Made by a program: the position numbers and the translations under genes
The notes under the pieces: generated by a model
What the model saw: only the letters and a program-made list of their open reading frames with translations
Told to the model about the DNA's origin: nothing
Database searches by the model: none
NCBI GenBank assembly: GCA_003278255.1
Contig: QCFZ01000001.1
Coordinates: 124,001 to 188,000 of the forward strand
Direction: 5' to 3'
Origin: Prochlorococcus sp. AG-363-O15
GTDB taxonomy: Bacteria > Cyanobacteriota > Cyanobacteriia > PCC-6307 > Cyanobiaceae
Length of the DNA stretch: 64,000 nt
Part shown: in pieces, positions 16,417 to 24,844 of the stretch
Layout: each line of letters opens with the position of its first letter
Numbering within the stretch: the stretch's first letter is position 1

Positions 16417-17067
16417 TTAAATATCACCAAAGTTAAAAGTGTTGTCAGAACTATATAATTCATCGACTAATTTGGAACCCTTAATACATATAGCTTGCTG
16501 AGAAGGAAATCGGGTGTCGAAACATAAACATTTTCCTTTCTCTGAATTACTATTTATCCAATTTATTAATCCTGTTCTAATTGGAGAAGTACACACCTTA
16601 CCCTTTGCTAGTCTTTTCATCTCATCACTAGTGAAGGGGTCTCCATCCTTAATAAAAAAAATCTCCTTCAGCCTAAGAGTATAAATATCATCCCACTGAT
16701 CAAAACAATCAATATAACCAATCAAATCATTCCAAGCATCCTTCCTGGTACTAAATTGCCTCCTTTTGAACTCTCGATCAAAGATACTTTTGAAAAATTT
16801 ACTGCAATTATACGCTTCTTCCTCCGAAAAGATAGTCATTGCCTGACTCACAGAATCTGGATAAAGTTTCTCCTCAAGAAGGCTGATCCTTTCTTCAAGT
16901 AACATCATCCTAGAATCTAAAGTATCATTAGGAGAATATTTCTCTAAGTAATTAGCAATACTTTCAGAGACAAATTCAGTTGTTGTCTTTCCCGCTCTTA
17001 TTGCAGCCGTTTTCAACTCCTGCAGCAATTCAGGGTCAATATTGATGTTTAACTGCGTTCTACTCAT
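16417..17067 (-). CDS. Ribbon-helix-helix regulator with C-terminal extension (216 aa)
   Basis: Residues 1-45 are a clear RHH (CopG/Arc-type) DNA-binding domain: TQLNINIDPELLQELKTAAI forms the beta strand and first helix, and TTTEFVSESIANYLEKY the second helix. A short coiled coil follows (MLLEERISLLEEKL). The remaining 140 residues have no family I recognise and contain three or four cysteines. Full-length RHH proteins with such tails often regulate island or plasmid genes. It is divergent from another RHH-like gene, with a perfect palindrome between them. Confidence 0.75.
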   Translation of the reverse strand: MSRTQLNINIDPELLQELKTAAIRAGKTTTEFVSESIANYLEKYSPNDTLDSRMMLLEERISLLEEKLYPDSVSQAMTIFSEEEAYNCSKFFKSIFDREFKRRQFSTRKDAWNDLIGYIDCFDQWDDIYTLRLKEIFFIKDGDPFTSDEMKRLAKGKVCTSPIRTGLINWINSNSEKGKCLCFDTRFPSQQAICIKGSKLVDELYSSDNTFNFGDI

Positions 17068-17163
17068 TAACCAAGTATTTTCGTAATCATATTAAATGAA
17101 CCATAAAAAATCTATATGGCTTACAAATTTTATGTGCCTCTTGATACAACGTTAAATACCTTG

Positions 17164-17186
17164 CCAATCTAGTTTATCTAGATTGG
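17164..17186. promoter_or_regulatory. Palindromic candidate operator between two RHH genes
   Basis: CCAATCTAG (17164-17172) and CTAGATTGG (17178-17186) are perfect complements around TTTAT. The site ends 11 bp before the TTG start of the plus-strand RHH gene and about 97 bp from the minus-strand one, typical of an autoregulatory operator. Confidence 0.6.
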
Positions 17187-17197
17187 ACTAATGAATT

Positions 17198-17356
17198 TTG
17201 TCTAAAAGTTTAAAAAGCAGCTCAGAAGAAGAAGTTTTTCTAACCATCGAGCTTGAAACAAGTCTTCTGAAGAAGCTTATTGATGCTGCCGAGAAAGAAA
17301 ACTTGTCCAAAGAAGAGTTCATACATAAAATCTTCAGAGAATCTCTAGCAGAATGA
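17198..17356 (+). CDS. Small ribbon-helix-helix-like protein (52 aa, TTG start)
   Basis: Starts at TTG; the nearest ATG at 17191 is out of frame. The 52 residues contain EEVFLTIELETSLLKKLIDA, then EKENLSKEEFIHKIFRESL, which fits the strand-helix-helix pattern of RHH repressors and resembles the N-terminus of the divergent gene. The perfect 9-bp palindrome just upstream supports an autoregulator. It is too short to contain any other domain. Confidence 0.6.
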   Translation: MSKSLKSSSEEEVFLTIELETSLLKKLIDAAEKENLSKEEFIHKIFRESLAE

Positions 17357-17432
17357 GAAATAAAGGCAAGCAAATCATTCCTACCAGTATTCGATAAAAC
17401 AGCTGGAAAGAGATTGAACTCTAGATAAACAG

Positions 17433-17708
17433 TTGGAAATTTCCGTTACATCCCCTTACCCTGAAAGCACTATCAATGAGCTAGGGATTAAACAATGGCC
17501 AATCTGGTCTTGCGATTCGAGTTCATTCCCTTGGACCTATAGCGAAACGGAAACCTGCTTACTACTTGAAGGAGACGTAACCGTTACTCCCGATGGAGGT
17601 AATCCTGTCAGATTTAAGATCGGTGATCTGGTCGTTTTTCCTTCGGGGATGTCTTGTACTTGGGAGGTGCATAAGGCAGTCAGGAAGCACTATCGTTTTG
17701 GTAACTAG
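17433..17708 (+). CDS. Cupin-domain protein, copy 1 (Cupin_3 type, 91 aa)
   Basis: A single compact cupin domain resembling Cupin_3/(S)-ureidoglycine aminohydrolase-like stress proteins: WTYSETETCLLLEGDVTVTP is motif 1 and GDLVVFPSGMSCTWEV motif 2. The usual metal-binding histidines are largely replaced, so metal binding is doubtful. Starts at TTG, as do the other two copies at 25027 and 26974; no in-frame ATG is available. It is the more diverged member. Island repeat copy g follows directly, as repeat or EVE sequence follows the other copies. Confidence 0.85.
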   Translation: MEISVTSPYPESTINELGIKQWPIWSCDSSSFPWTYSETETCLLLEGDVTVTPDGGNPVRFKIGDLVVFPSGMSCTWEVHKAVRKHYRFGN

Positions 17709-17737
17709 CAAATCAATAAAAACCCCTAGATCCAAGC

Positions 17738-17895
17738 TTTACCCAAACCGCTATTTTCTCCCAAATTCATTGCTATAACTACATCTCATATTGGTTAATG
17801 AAACAGTGCACTTGAGTAATAGCAACCTTTTTCAGTGAATCGTCGAGATTTACTCAAACTCATTTTCTCTTCAATTAATAGGCGAATTTCCTAGG
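17738..17895 (+). repeat. Island repeat copy g
   Basis: TTTACCCAAAC (17738-17748), CGCTATTTTC and a core with CATATTGGTTAATGAAAC match the EVE upstream region and start, one base out of frame. A downstream arm with CGTCGAGATTTACTCAAACTC (iteron at 17849-17859) and CTTCAATTAAT-type sequence matches copy i. Confidence 0.75.
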
Positions 17896-18102
17896 AGTTC
17901 AGGCCTAGTCAAATTATTCAGGTTTGACAGTGATGCAGATAAAAAGACAAAAGGCTACTTTTGTGCTCATCTGAACTACATCTGTATTCCTTAATGGCTA
18001 TCAATAAAAAGGACATATTGTTAAAACGCTTTCCAACACTTTGCTCAAAGAGCCTCTTGCTAAACAAGGGAATGTTCTTTGCCAATCTCCATTCTCTAAA
18101 TC

Positions 18103-18498
18103 ATGGAAAAACTTCTTTATCGTGGGAACCAATATAATCAACATAAAAAGATTGTTTTTAAAAAATCTGTCCAATTAAAGTATAGGCAGAGCATTTACAC
18201 TCAAAGGAGACAATTAATATCTCAAACTCAACATTCCTTAATGTATCGTGGCAATAAATACTTGTCTAAAGAGTCTTATGCCACCAAGACAACTAGCAAA
18301 GTCTACTCTTTAGCAAAGGATCTTATTAATGCGCAATTCAATCTTGGGAATGATGAGCTAAGTCGCAAATTATGGGATGAGGTTGCAGCTCTCAAAATTG
18401 ATCCAAATCGTATTATCAATCTGATGTATAGATGCTACTTATATGAAGATGATAAGAGCATCTTAGAAGCTGATTTAGATTATTTTTCCAAAGAATAG
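18103..18498 (+). CDS. DUF4278-type protein with two YRGxxY motifs
   Basis: A 131-residue basic protein. LLYRGNQY near residue 4 and LMYRGNKY near residue 47 are the short repeat typical of DUF4278 proteins of marine cyanobacteria, whose function is unknown. The C-terminal half (LAKDLINAQFNLGNDELSRKLWDEV, LMYRCYLYEDD) is helical. Starts at ATG. It lies between repeat copy g and the nitrite genes. Family assignment is from the motif only. Confidence 0.7.
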   Translation: MEKLLYRGNQYNQHKKIVFKKSVQLKYRQSIYTQRRQLISQTQHSLMYRGNKYLSKESYATKTTSKVYSLAKDLINAQFNLGNDELSRKLWDEVAALKIDPNRIINLMYRCYLYEDDKSILEADLDYFSKE

Positions 18499-18698
18499 TT
18501 GAAAGGAATCCATCCAAATACAACAATTTAATCACAATCCAATAATCTAAATCTAAGGCTTCAATTAAGAGCCAACCCTATTTAAGAAAGGGATATTTGA
18601 TTTGAGTATTATTTTTTTTTGTAGCAACTGCAACATATAAATGACATAGATTTCTGCTCTAATGATTCATAAATTTATTTTCAAGACAACTTCTTTAA

Positions 18699-18893
18699 AT
18701 GGTTAACCGCCTCTACAGATCAAACTCAGCAAGGAAATTAAAGGCAAGGCAGTCTCAGCAAAAAAATAATTCAAGACACCCCAACAATTTCAATAATGGA
18801 CTAGATCGAGACATTGCTGCAATGAGAAAAGTTTGGAAAATGTTGCGTAAAGGCTCAGTACGCTGGCTTGGGGAAGTAGGTCGTCAGTACTAA
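18699..18893 (+). CDS. Small basic hypothetical protein (64 aa)
   Basis: An ATG-started 64-residue protein, strongly basic (LYRSNSARKLKARQSQQKN), with a C-terminal amphipathic helix containing MRKVWKMLRKGSVRWLGE. The start LYRSNS weakly echoes the YRG motif of the upstream protein. Could be a nucleic-acid-binding peptide; no family known to me. Confidence 0.45.
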   Translation: MVNRLYRSNSARKLKARQSQQKNNSRHPNNFNNGLDRDIAAMRKVWKMLRKGSVRWLGEVGRQY

Positions 18894-18997
18894 ACTTCTG
18901 GTTCAGCTTTTAACATGAGCAAGAAGAGCCAAAAGAAAGTCAATAAGTATCTATATATACAAAATGCAAGTCCCCTTACCTTATAAAGAAGGGCTGA

Positions 18998-19038
18998 TTA
19001 GGAATGTATTAAATGCATTAATTAATCCCTATTCCTAA
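18998..19038. other. Inverted repeat upstream of nirA
   Basis: TTAGGAAT (18998-19005) and ATTCCTAA (19031-19038) are complementary around a 25-base AT-rich centre. It may be the weak end of the upstream transcript or a structured leader element. The rest of 18894-19278 holds the NtcA box and no gene. Confidence 0.35.
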
Positions 19039-19054
19039 AGAAAACAATGATTCT

Positions 19055-19068
19055 GTATCACCATATAC
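19055..19068 (+). promoter_or_regulatory. NtcA-binding site upstream of nirA
   Basis: GTATCACCATATAC is an exact GTA-N8-TAC palindrome, the consensus of the cyanobacterial global nitrogen regulator NtcA. It lies 210 bp before the nirA ATG. I could not place a clean -10 box at the usual 22-base distance, so the leader length is uncertain. Confidence 0.7.
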
Positions 19069-19278
19069 TGAATTTTAAATCCAACAAATTTCCATTTTTG
19101 TCTAATCCGATACAGGGAGAGTGTGCTCCTATATGTATTAATAGCACTTGAAGTTGATCTCCTTATTTTCTTCGATGAATCAAAGTCCTGTCTTGCAAAA
19201 TTAAATCATTGAAGTATTTCTGAATTCATTATTCTCTTTTATATTCCACACAAATCAAAAGAATCACACATCTAAACT

Positions 19279-20883
19279 ATGAAATCTTATTTAGAAGGGA
19301 AGAAATTAAATAAGATAGAAAAGAATAAGGCCATGAAAGATGGTCTTCTAATTGGCAGTCAGATTGAAGAATTTGCCAAGATTGGTTGGGAGAAAATGGA
19401 CAAAACCGATTTAGAACTTCGCTTGAAATGGTATGGAATGTTCTGGCGGCCTAAGACACCGGGAAAATTCATGCTCCGTTTACGAGTAACGAATGGAATA
19501 CTAAAAGCACATCAATTAAATGTAATTGCTTCTATTGTTGCTCGCTATGCAGAAGATGGAAGTTGCGATATCACTACACGACAAAACCTCCAACTCCGTG
19601 GGGTTCTTATTAGTGACCTACCTGAAATTCTTAGACGTCTAAAAGATGCTGATATAGAAACCATCCAATCAGGATTTGATAACCCACGAAATGTCACAGG
19701 TAATCCATTAGCAGGAATCGATCCAAAGGAAATTATAGATACCAGGCCGTATACTTTCGAATTGGAAAATTTTTTAATTAAGAATGGAGAAGGAAATTCT
19801 GAATTCTCCAATTTACCAAGAAAGTGGAACACAGCAGTAGCAGGTTCTCATGACAACTTCCTTTTGCATAATGACATTATTTTCCACCCAGTCATAAAAG
19901 AAGGAGAGCTTGGTTTTAGTGTTTGGGTTGGAGGGATTCTTTCTTCTCAATTAAATAACTACGCTATTCCTCTTAATGTATGGATTAAACCAAATGAAAT
20001 CTGTCATTTCACACAAGTAGTTATATCTATTTGGCGAGATAATGGAGAACGTTATAAACGCCCTAAAGCTAGGTTTAGGTTCTATTTGAATCAAGTTGGT
20101 TTAGAAAATTTTAGGAATCTAGTTCAAGAGAAGTTTGGAACATTTCTTCCAGATCCGGGGTCTATATTTGCACAAAAGCCACGTTCATTCTTTGGTATTC
20201 ATCCTCAAAAGCAGGTAGGACTTAACTATGCAGGCATACATATTCCAGTAGGTCGGCTTACAGCAGAAGAAATCCAAGATTTAGCACGCATAAGTGCAAC
20301 ATATGGGGGCAGTGAAGTTCGTCTTACTGAAGATCAGAATGTGATCATAATTAATATCCCAGATAAGCAAATTGATAGTTTTAAATCTGATCCTTTATTA
20401 AAGAGATTTCCTCTGAATCCAAAGAAAATTGCGGCAGGGACTGTCTCATGTACAGGTAACACCTACTGTAGTTTTGCTTTGACAAATACTAAAGATCAGG
20501 CTCTAAAGATATCTAAAGAGCTTGACTCAGAGCTTGATTTACCAGAAGAACTAAAGATTCACTGGACTGGATGTCCCAATAGTTGCGGCCAAGCCTATAT
20601 GGGGGCAATAGGCCTAACCGGGACAAAAGCTAGAAATGATGACGGCAAAATGATTGAGGCTTATGACATATCCATTGGAGGTGAACAAGGAGCAAATCAA
20701 AAGATAGGAGAGTTAAAACATAAAGCCGTTCCTACTGCTGAATTAAAGAATCGAATAAAGGAACTATTGATTGAAAATTACTCTGCAATTCCCAAGGCAA
20801 AGAATTCCTCTGAGGAATTCTTTCTTTTAAAGCAGATTATCGATTGGATTCGGCAACCAATTAAAAGCAGTCAATCTCCATAA
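19279..20883 (+). CDS. nirA: Ferredoxin-nitrite reductase NirA
   Basis: Reduces nitrite to ammonium with six electrons from ferredoxin. The 534 residues contain the two siroheme/[4Fe-4S] half-domains: TRQNLQLRG near residue 100 and the cluster motifs CTGNTYC (Cys391, Cys397) and GCPNSC (Cys432, Cys436). Length is normal for cyanobacterial NirA. It starts with ATG, is preceded by an exact NtcA box and is followed by a small gene, focA and a HEAT-like gene on the same strand. No nitrate reductase or nitrate permease is present here, so this is a nitrite-only cassette. Confidence 0.96.
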   Translation: MKSYLEGKKLNKIEKNKAMKDGLLIGSQIEEFAKIGWEKMDKTDLELRLKWYGMFWRPKTPGKFMLRLRVTNGILKAHQLNVIASIVARYAEDGSCDITTRQNLQLRGVLISDLPEILRRLKDADIETIQSGFDNPRNVTGNPLAGIDPKEIIDTRPYTFELENFLIKNGEGNSEFSNLPRKWNTAVAGSHDNFLLHNDIIFHPVIKEGELGFSVWVGGILSSQLNNYAIPLNVWIKPNEICHFTQVVISIWRDNGERYKRPKARFRFYLNQVGLENFRNLVQEKFGTFLPDPGSIFAQKPRSFFGIHPQKQVGLNYAGIHIPVGRLTAEEIQDLARISATYGGSEVRLTEDQNVIIINIPDKQIDSFKSDPLLKRFPLNPKKIAAGTVSCTGNTYCSFALTNTKDQALKISKELDSELDLPEELKIHWTGCPNSCGQAYMGAIGLTGTKARNDDGKMIEAYDISIGGEQGANQKIGELKHKAVPTAELKNRIKELLIENYSAIPKAKNSSEEFFLLKQIIDWIRQPIKSSQSP

Positions 20884-20922
20884 GCTGCTTGTACCAAAAC
20901 CACAATCATTTTTAACTTCTCC

Positions 20923-21066
20923 ATGAAATTTAAATCGAATTCAACTGATTTCTTTAGTCGCATCGTCAATTGGCTAAGTGAATTGGGAAGTGACCGTCCA
21001 CTTATTAATCGAAAAGGAGGAAGTCAAGATCCTTTTTCAAAGCTAATGAATCGGATTAGCAGATAA
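20923..21066 (+). CDS. Small hypothetical protein between nirA and focA (47 aa)
   Basis: An ATG-started 47-codon frame, basic, containing FFSRIVNWLSELGSDRPLI and ending FSKLMNRISR. It sits 39 bp after nirA and 45 bp before focA in the same direction, so it is likely in the nitrite operon. No family recognised. Confidence 0.5.
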   Translation: MKFKSNSTDFFSRIVNWLSELGSDRPLINRKGGSQDPFSKLMNRISR

Positions 21067-21111
21067 ATAAATCAATTTAAAAACATCTCCAACACACTTA
21101 TTTCCCCAACC

Positions 21112-22023
21112 ATGGATGCAAACACCTCACAAATGGATTATGTCCTTCCCAATGAATTAGTGGATGGAATGATTGCAGCTGGTGGCAAAAAATCTACTGT
21201 AAGCACAAAAAACTTACTGGTAAGAGGTTTTTACTCTGGAGCAATACTTGGTTTAGCAACATGTCTAGCAATAACTGTAGGTATTCAATCTGGGATGCCT
21301 TTCCTTGGATCAGTTATTTTCCCGTTTGGATTTGCAAGCATAGTACTTTTTGGTATGGAGCTAGTTACTGGAAATTTTGCTCTATTACCTATGGCAACTT
21401 GGGCAGGGAAATCCTCCTGGAAAGCCACATTCAGAAATTGGGGTTGGGTCTGGATAGGTAATTTCTTAGGCACATTTCTTGTAGCAGTTTTACTTTCAAT
21501 TAGTTTGACAAGCGCAGGAACTATTGATCCTTTATCTGCCGCTGAAGGAGGGAAAGGGTGGGCCGTTGTTGCATCCAAACTTATATCTATCAATCAATCA
21601 AATGTTCTTACCAAATATGAATCCCTAGGAAGTACAGGATTTTTCCTAGCATTTCTAAGAGGTATTATTGCTAACTGGCTAGTATGTCTTGGAGTCACAA
21701 TGGCTCTAGTAAGTAAAAGTGTTCCAGGAAAACTTCTTGCTTGTTGGCTACCAATTACTGCATTCCAAACAATGGGAATGGAGCACATTGTTGTAAATAT
21801 GTTTTTGCATACAGCGGGTCCTCTTCTTGGCTCAGGAGTGCCCTTCACTAAGGTTATTTTTTGGAATTTCCTACCAGTGACTGTTGGCAACATTATTGGA
21901 GGAATGGTTTTTATAGGCATGCTCTTCTACAGCACCCATCGCACAAAGATGTCTAATGTCTTGCCAACAATTCATGATGAAAAGTTAGAGCGAGAACTAG
22001 CCGCAGAACTTGGTGCACGCTAA
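21112..22023 (+). CDS. focA: Formate/nitrite transporter family channel (FocA/NirC)
   Basis: A 303-residue inner-membrane protein with about six hydrophobic helices and the FNT signature in the order seen in FocA and NirC: GFYSGAILGLATCL, FGMELVTGNFALLP, then NWLVCLGVTMALVSKS and MEHIVVNMFLH. Next to nirA it should import nitrite at low concentration. Starts at ATG. FNT transporters are of bacterial, not typical cyanobacterial, origin and in Prochlorococcus are linked to nitrite-using strains. The next gene may overlap its end by 14 bp or start 16 bp after it. Confidence 0.94.
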   Translation: MDANTSQMDYVLPNELVDGMIAAGGKKSTVSTKNLLVRGFYSGAILGLATCLAITVGIQSGMPFLGSVIFPFGFASIVLFGMELVTGNFALLPMATWAGKSSWKATFRNWGWVWIGNFLGTFLVAVLLSISLTSAGTIDPLSAAEGGKGWAVVASKLISINQSNVLTKYESLGSTGFFLAFLRGIIANWLVCLGVTMALVSKSVPGKLLACWLPITAFQTMGMEHIVVNMFLHTAGPLLGSGVPFTKVIFWNFLPVTVGNIIGGMVFIGMLFYSTHRTKMSNVLPTIHDEKLERELAAELGAR

Positions 22024-22039
22024 GCACAAAAAACTATCT

Positions 22040-22759
22040 ATGGCCATCCATGAAGAGTCAATCTGGGAAAAGCTCAACCAATCCCGCAGGGTTCCCCTCG
22101 AGCCTTGCTGGTTGGGTGAGGTTTATTCACTCAATCTTCAGGCAGATCTTCGCTTCGCGATAACTGAAAAACTAGGTTTGCTAAGCGATAAAGGTTGGCC
22201 AGTTTTAGAGTTGCTAATCAAAAAAGCAGGGGTTCAACCAGAGTTGATTCGTGCAGCAGGACTTTGTCATCAGACTGAAGCGAAAAATTGGTTACTAAAG
22301 CTGCTCAAAGAACAGGAAGAACTAAAGCTTCAAGTTCTGCAAGCACTTACCTGTTGGGGAGGTGAACTGCCAATCACTCTCATTAGGAATGTCTTAAGCG
22401 AAAAATCCCAACCGCTTCTCATAACAGGCTTGGAATTACTCAAATTCAAAATTCATCAACTCAGCGATGAACTTCTTCTTGATCTTGTTCAGAAACCATT
22501 AAGGGATTTTCGTGATCCAGTTGTGTTATCAACTATTAGGGTTTTACAGCGACGAAATAGTGCCGTCGTTAACTCAAAAATTGCAGAAATTGCTAAGAAC
22601 GGATCAGAAACAACTGCTCGTGCAGCACTTCTTGCCCTCAGTTGTATCGCTACTTCGCATAGCCTTGCTACCCTGACAAATCTTCTAAATGAGCTCCCTC
22701 AAGGGTCCTTGAGAGAGATGGCCCAAAAGCAACTGGAACTGCAGCTGAGATACAAATAG
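22040..22759 (+). CDS. HEAT-repeat-like protein of the nitrite cassette (NirX-like candidate)
   Basis: A helical-repeat protein of 239 residues from the ATG at 22040; a GTG at 22010 would overlap focA. Leucine-rich helix pairs repeat through the chain (LLKLLKEQEELKLQVLQAL, VLSTIRVLQRRNSAVVNSKI, AALLALSCIATSHSLATLTN), as in HEAT/PBS-lyase-like proteins. Its place behind nirA and focA suggests the NirX-type protein linked to nitrite assimilation in some cyanobacteria. That link is inference from context; the biochemical role is unknown. Confidence 0.65.
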   Translation: MAIHEESIWEKLNQSRRVPLEPCWLGEVYSLNLQADLRFAITEKLGLLSDKGWPVLELLIKKAGVQPELIRAAGLCHQTEAKNWLLKLLKEQEELKLQVLQALTCWGGELPITLIRNVLSEKSQPLLITGLELLKFKIHQLSDELLLDLVQKPLRDFRDPVVLSTIRVLQRRNSAVVNSKIAEIAKNGSETTARAALLALSCIATSHSLATLTNLLNELPQGSLREMAQKQLELQLRYK

Positions 22760-22796
22760 GTCAAGATAAAAAAAGCAAAAATCCACTGAGATCTAG

Positions 22797-22935
22797 GGTT
22801 TCCCAAAACCGCCCATTTCCACCAAAATCCATTGCTATGACTGACATAAACTACTGAATCATGAAGAGCGGCATTTGAGTGGTGGACAGGGATTTCAAGG
22901 GAACGCTGAAATAAATACCAACTAAATACACACAC
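22797..22935 (+). repeat. Island repeat copy h (tandem with copy i)
   Basis: AACCGCCCATTTCCACC, CATTGCTATGACTGACAT and AAACTACTGAATCATGAAGAGC match the EVE region with Trp changed to TGA. GGCATTTGAGTGGTGGA follows, and an 11-bp-spaced AAATACACACAC end runs straight into copy i with no cargo between. Confidence 0.75.
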
Positions 22936-22937
22936 TC

Positions 22938-23085
22938 CAATTCGCCCAAATCCATTGCTATGACAGAGATCAATTAGTGGCTAATGAAAAGCGGTATTTG
23001 AATGATGGCAACTACTCTCAGCGAATCGTCGAGATTTACTCAAACTTTACTCAAACTCCTATTCACTTCAATTAAGAGGCGCATT
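22938..23085 (+). repeat. Island repeat copy i (tandem with copy h)
   Basis: TTCGCCCAAATCCATTGCTATG and ATTAGTGGCTAATGAAAAGC match the EVE start with Tyr changed to TAG. Downstream, CGTCGAGA precedes two perfect 11-mers TTTACTCAAAC (23035-23045 and 23046-23056) and CTTCAATTAAGAGGCG, shared with copy g. Confidence 0.8.
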
Positions 23086-23183
23086 CTCTGGGAACAAAGA
23101 AATGCAGTCCAACAAAAAGCCAAAATATCTACTTAAGAGTTTCAGCGCTGCTATCTTAATAAGGATTTCTATTAGAAAGAATT

Positions 23184-23753
23184 TTGCCAAAAGGGAAAAA
23201 ATCTTCTAGGGATCCAAGAGGAATTGACTCGTCGACACTTGAAAAGATTCAGGTTTTTTGTAATGCTTATAACTCCCCAGAAGACAAAGTAATTGAATTA
23301 ATTAAGTTTGCACTTTCTCCACCTCCTTTAACTCTTGTAGAGATGCCATTAAAAGATATAAAAACTGCTGTTGCAATTGCATGGAATAAAACCAACTATA
23401 CTCAGCTCAAAGAAGATCCGGAGTGGAAGATATACCATAAAAATACAGGTCTTAGCGCTTCCAAAAGGCTTACTTGGGAGCACTATTTCCGAGAATGGGT
23501 TGAACTTCCAGGAGAAGAAAAAAACCTTACTTCCGGCTATGGAGTTATCAATGGCATTGATATCTTTAAGAACTTTAGACCTTGGGAAGTTTTCAATGTC
23601 GACAAAAATACAGGTACTAAACAAGACATTCAAAGCGCATTTAAGAAATTATCTTTCAAATATCATCCAGATACAGGCTACAACGGTGGTGATAGGAATA
23701 TCTTTGAAAAGTTAAAAGAAATGAGAGATTCTTTGTTGGTAATCTTTAATTAA
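23184..23753 (+). CDS. J-domain-containing protein (189 aa)
   Basis: The C-terminal 50 residues form a J domain: AFKKLSFKYHPDTGYNGGD carries the HPD tripeptide (residues 161-163) that stimulates Hsp70 ATPase. The first 130 residues are unrelated to DnaJ and contain a conserved-looking WEHYFREWVELPGEE segment. Placing the J domain last is unusual. Starts at TTG. The next gene begins at the base after this stop codon, so the two are very likely translated from one message and act together. Confidence 0.75.
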   Translation: MPKGKKSSRDPRGIDSSTLEKIQVFCNAYNSPEDKVIELIKFALSPPPLTLVEMPLKDIKTAVAIAWNKTNYTQLKEDPEWKIYHKNTGLSASKRLTWEHYFREWVELPGEEKNLTSGYGVINGIDIFKNFRPWEVFNVDKNTGTKQDIQSAFKKLSFKYHPDTGYNGGDRNIFEKLKEMRDSLLVIFN

Positions 23754-24842
23754 ATGAATAAAGTTTCTAGTCAGCCTAAATCAACTCTGATATCTGCCGA
23801 GAAATTAGCAGATATATTAAGAGTAAGTGTCAAAGATATTTATAGATTTTGTGATTTCTTTGATGAAGATCCTGATGACGATTGGGCACTGAATGTGCAA
23901 GAACATTTTATCTATATAAATAAAAAACATGGTGCAAGAAAGTTCACAAAGGCAGGCGCACTTGAATTAGCTAAGTATGTCGAAGAAACTGTTGACAAGA
24001 AGAGTCCATGGAGGAAGCTGATAAAAACTTTTTTTGATCGAAGACACAAAAAATATGTCAGGTCATGTGTAATGGAAAGAGTGGCTGATATTGGTGGCCT
24101 TAAAAAAGGGGTGACCATACACAGTGGAAAAGCATTTGTTAATACTCAGCAAACTCGCTATATCCTTCGTTTAGCAAATAGGCAGGATCTATTAAAAGCT
24201 GCATTGGAACATGAGCAAAGAGGGGAAGAACATGGAAGGCCTCCAATGAAACATGATGATCATTTTATTGATTTACCTGATGAAACTGGTCTTAGTTATT
24301 CCGCTAATGGGATAAAGCGCTTATCCATGGCTTTACAAAGTATTTGCAAAAGTAGATCAACAAAGTCATGGAATTCAGCAGTCTCTGAATCTATTCTTCA
24401 AACACTAAAAGAAGTTTCAAAACCACTAATAGCTGACAATAAGAAACTTTCAGAGATAACTAAATTAGCCAAAAAAAAAGCGAAACAATATTGCGAGGTA
24501 ACCAAAAGAAAAAAAAGCAATACAAACCTAGACTTTTCCCTAACTGCGCATCATTTATATGACAAAAGTAATTATGATTTTTTTCAATATGAAATTAATA
24601 ATGTAATTGCGATTGACTCTAAGCTCCACAACGCCTTTCACTCATGGATGGGAGGGTTTAACAAGTCATGTACAGCCGAAGACTTTTTAAAATGGCTAAA
24701 AGTTCAATCAGATGAAATCTTTGAGGGTTGCGATGACGAAGTGACTCAAGAAGCTGCCGCAATAGCCAACATTAAAAGGCGAATCCAACTACTAAGACCG
24801 GTTCTTGATGCAAGAGAAGAAGTCTCTGAAGTCAGTGAATAG
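23754..24842 (+). CDS. Putative DNA-binding protein with HNH-like nuclease motif (362 aa)
   Basis: The N-terminus (SAEKLADILRVSVKDIYRF) looks like a helix-turn-helix, and residues 50-75 (HFIYINKKHGARKFTKAGAL) recall phage antirepressor-type DNA-binding regions. Near residues 262-297, TAHHLYDK, NNVIAI and LHNAFHSWMGG give an H-H, N, H spacing that resembles a beta-beta-alpha metal (HNH) nuclease. The middle is helical and lysine-rich. It directly follows the J-domain gene. I know no named family for the whole protein; nuclease activity is inference from the motif. Confidence 0.55.
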   Translation: MNKVSSQPKSTLISAEKLADILRVSVKDIYRFCDFFDEDPDDDWALNVQEHFIYINKKHGARKFTKAGALELAKYVEETVDKKSPWRKLIKTFFDRRHKKYVRSCVMERVADIGGLKKGVTIHSGKAFVNTQQTRYILRLANRQDLLKAALEHEQRGEEHGRPPMKHDDHFIDLPDETGLSYSANGIKRLSMALQSICKSRSTKSWNSAVSESILQTLKEVSKPLIADNKKLSEITKLAKKKAKQYCEVTKRKKSNTNLDFSLTAHHLYDKSNYDFFQYEINNVIAIDSKLHNAFHSWMGGFNKSCTAEDFLKWLKVQSDEIFEGCDDEVTQEAAAIANIKRRIQLLRPVLDAREEVSEVSE

Positions 24843-24844
24843 CT

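Noticed and set aside
18915-18986. 23-codon frame after the 64-aa gene
   Set aside because: Too short and lysine-rich without other support.
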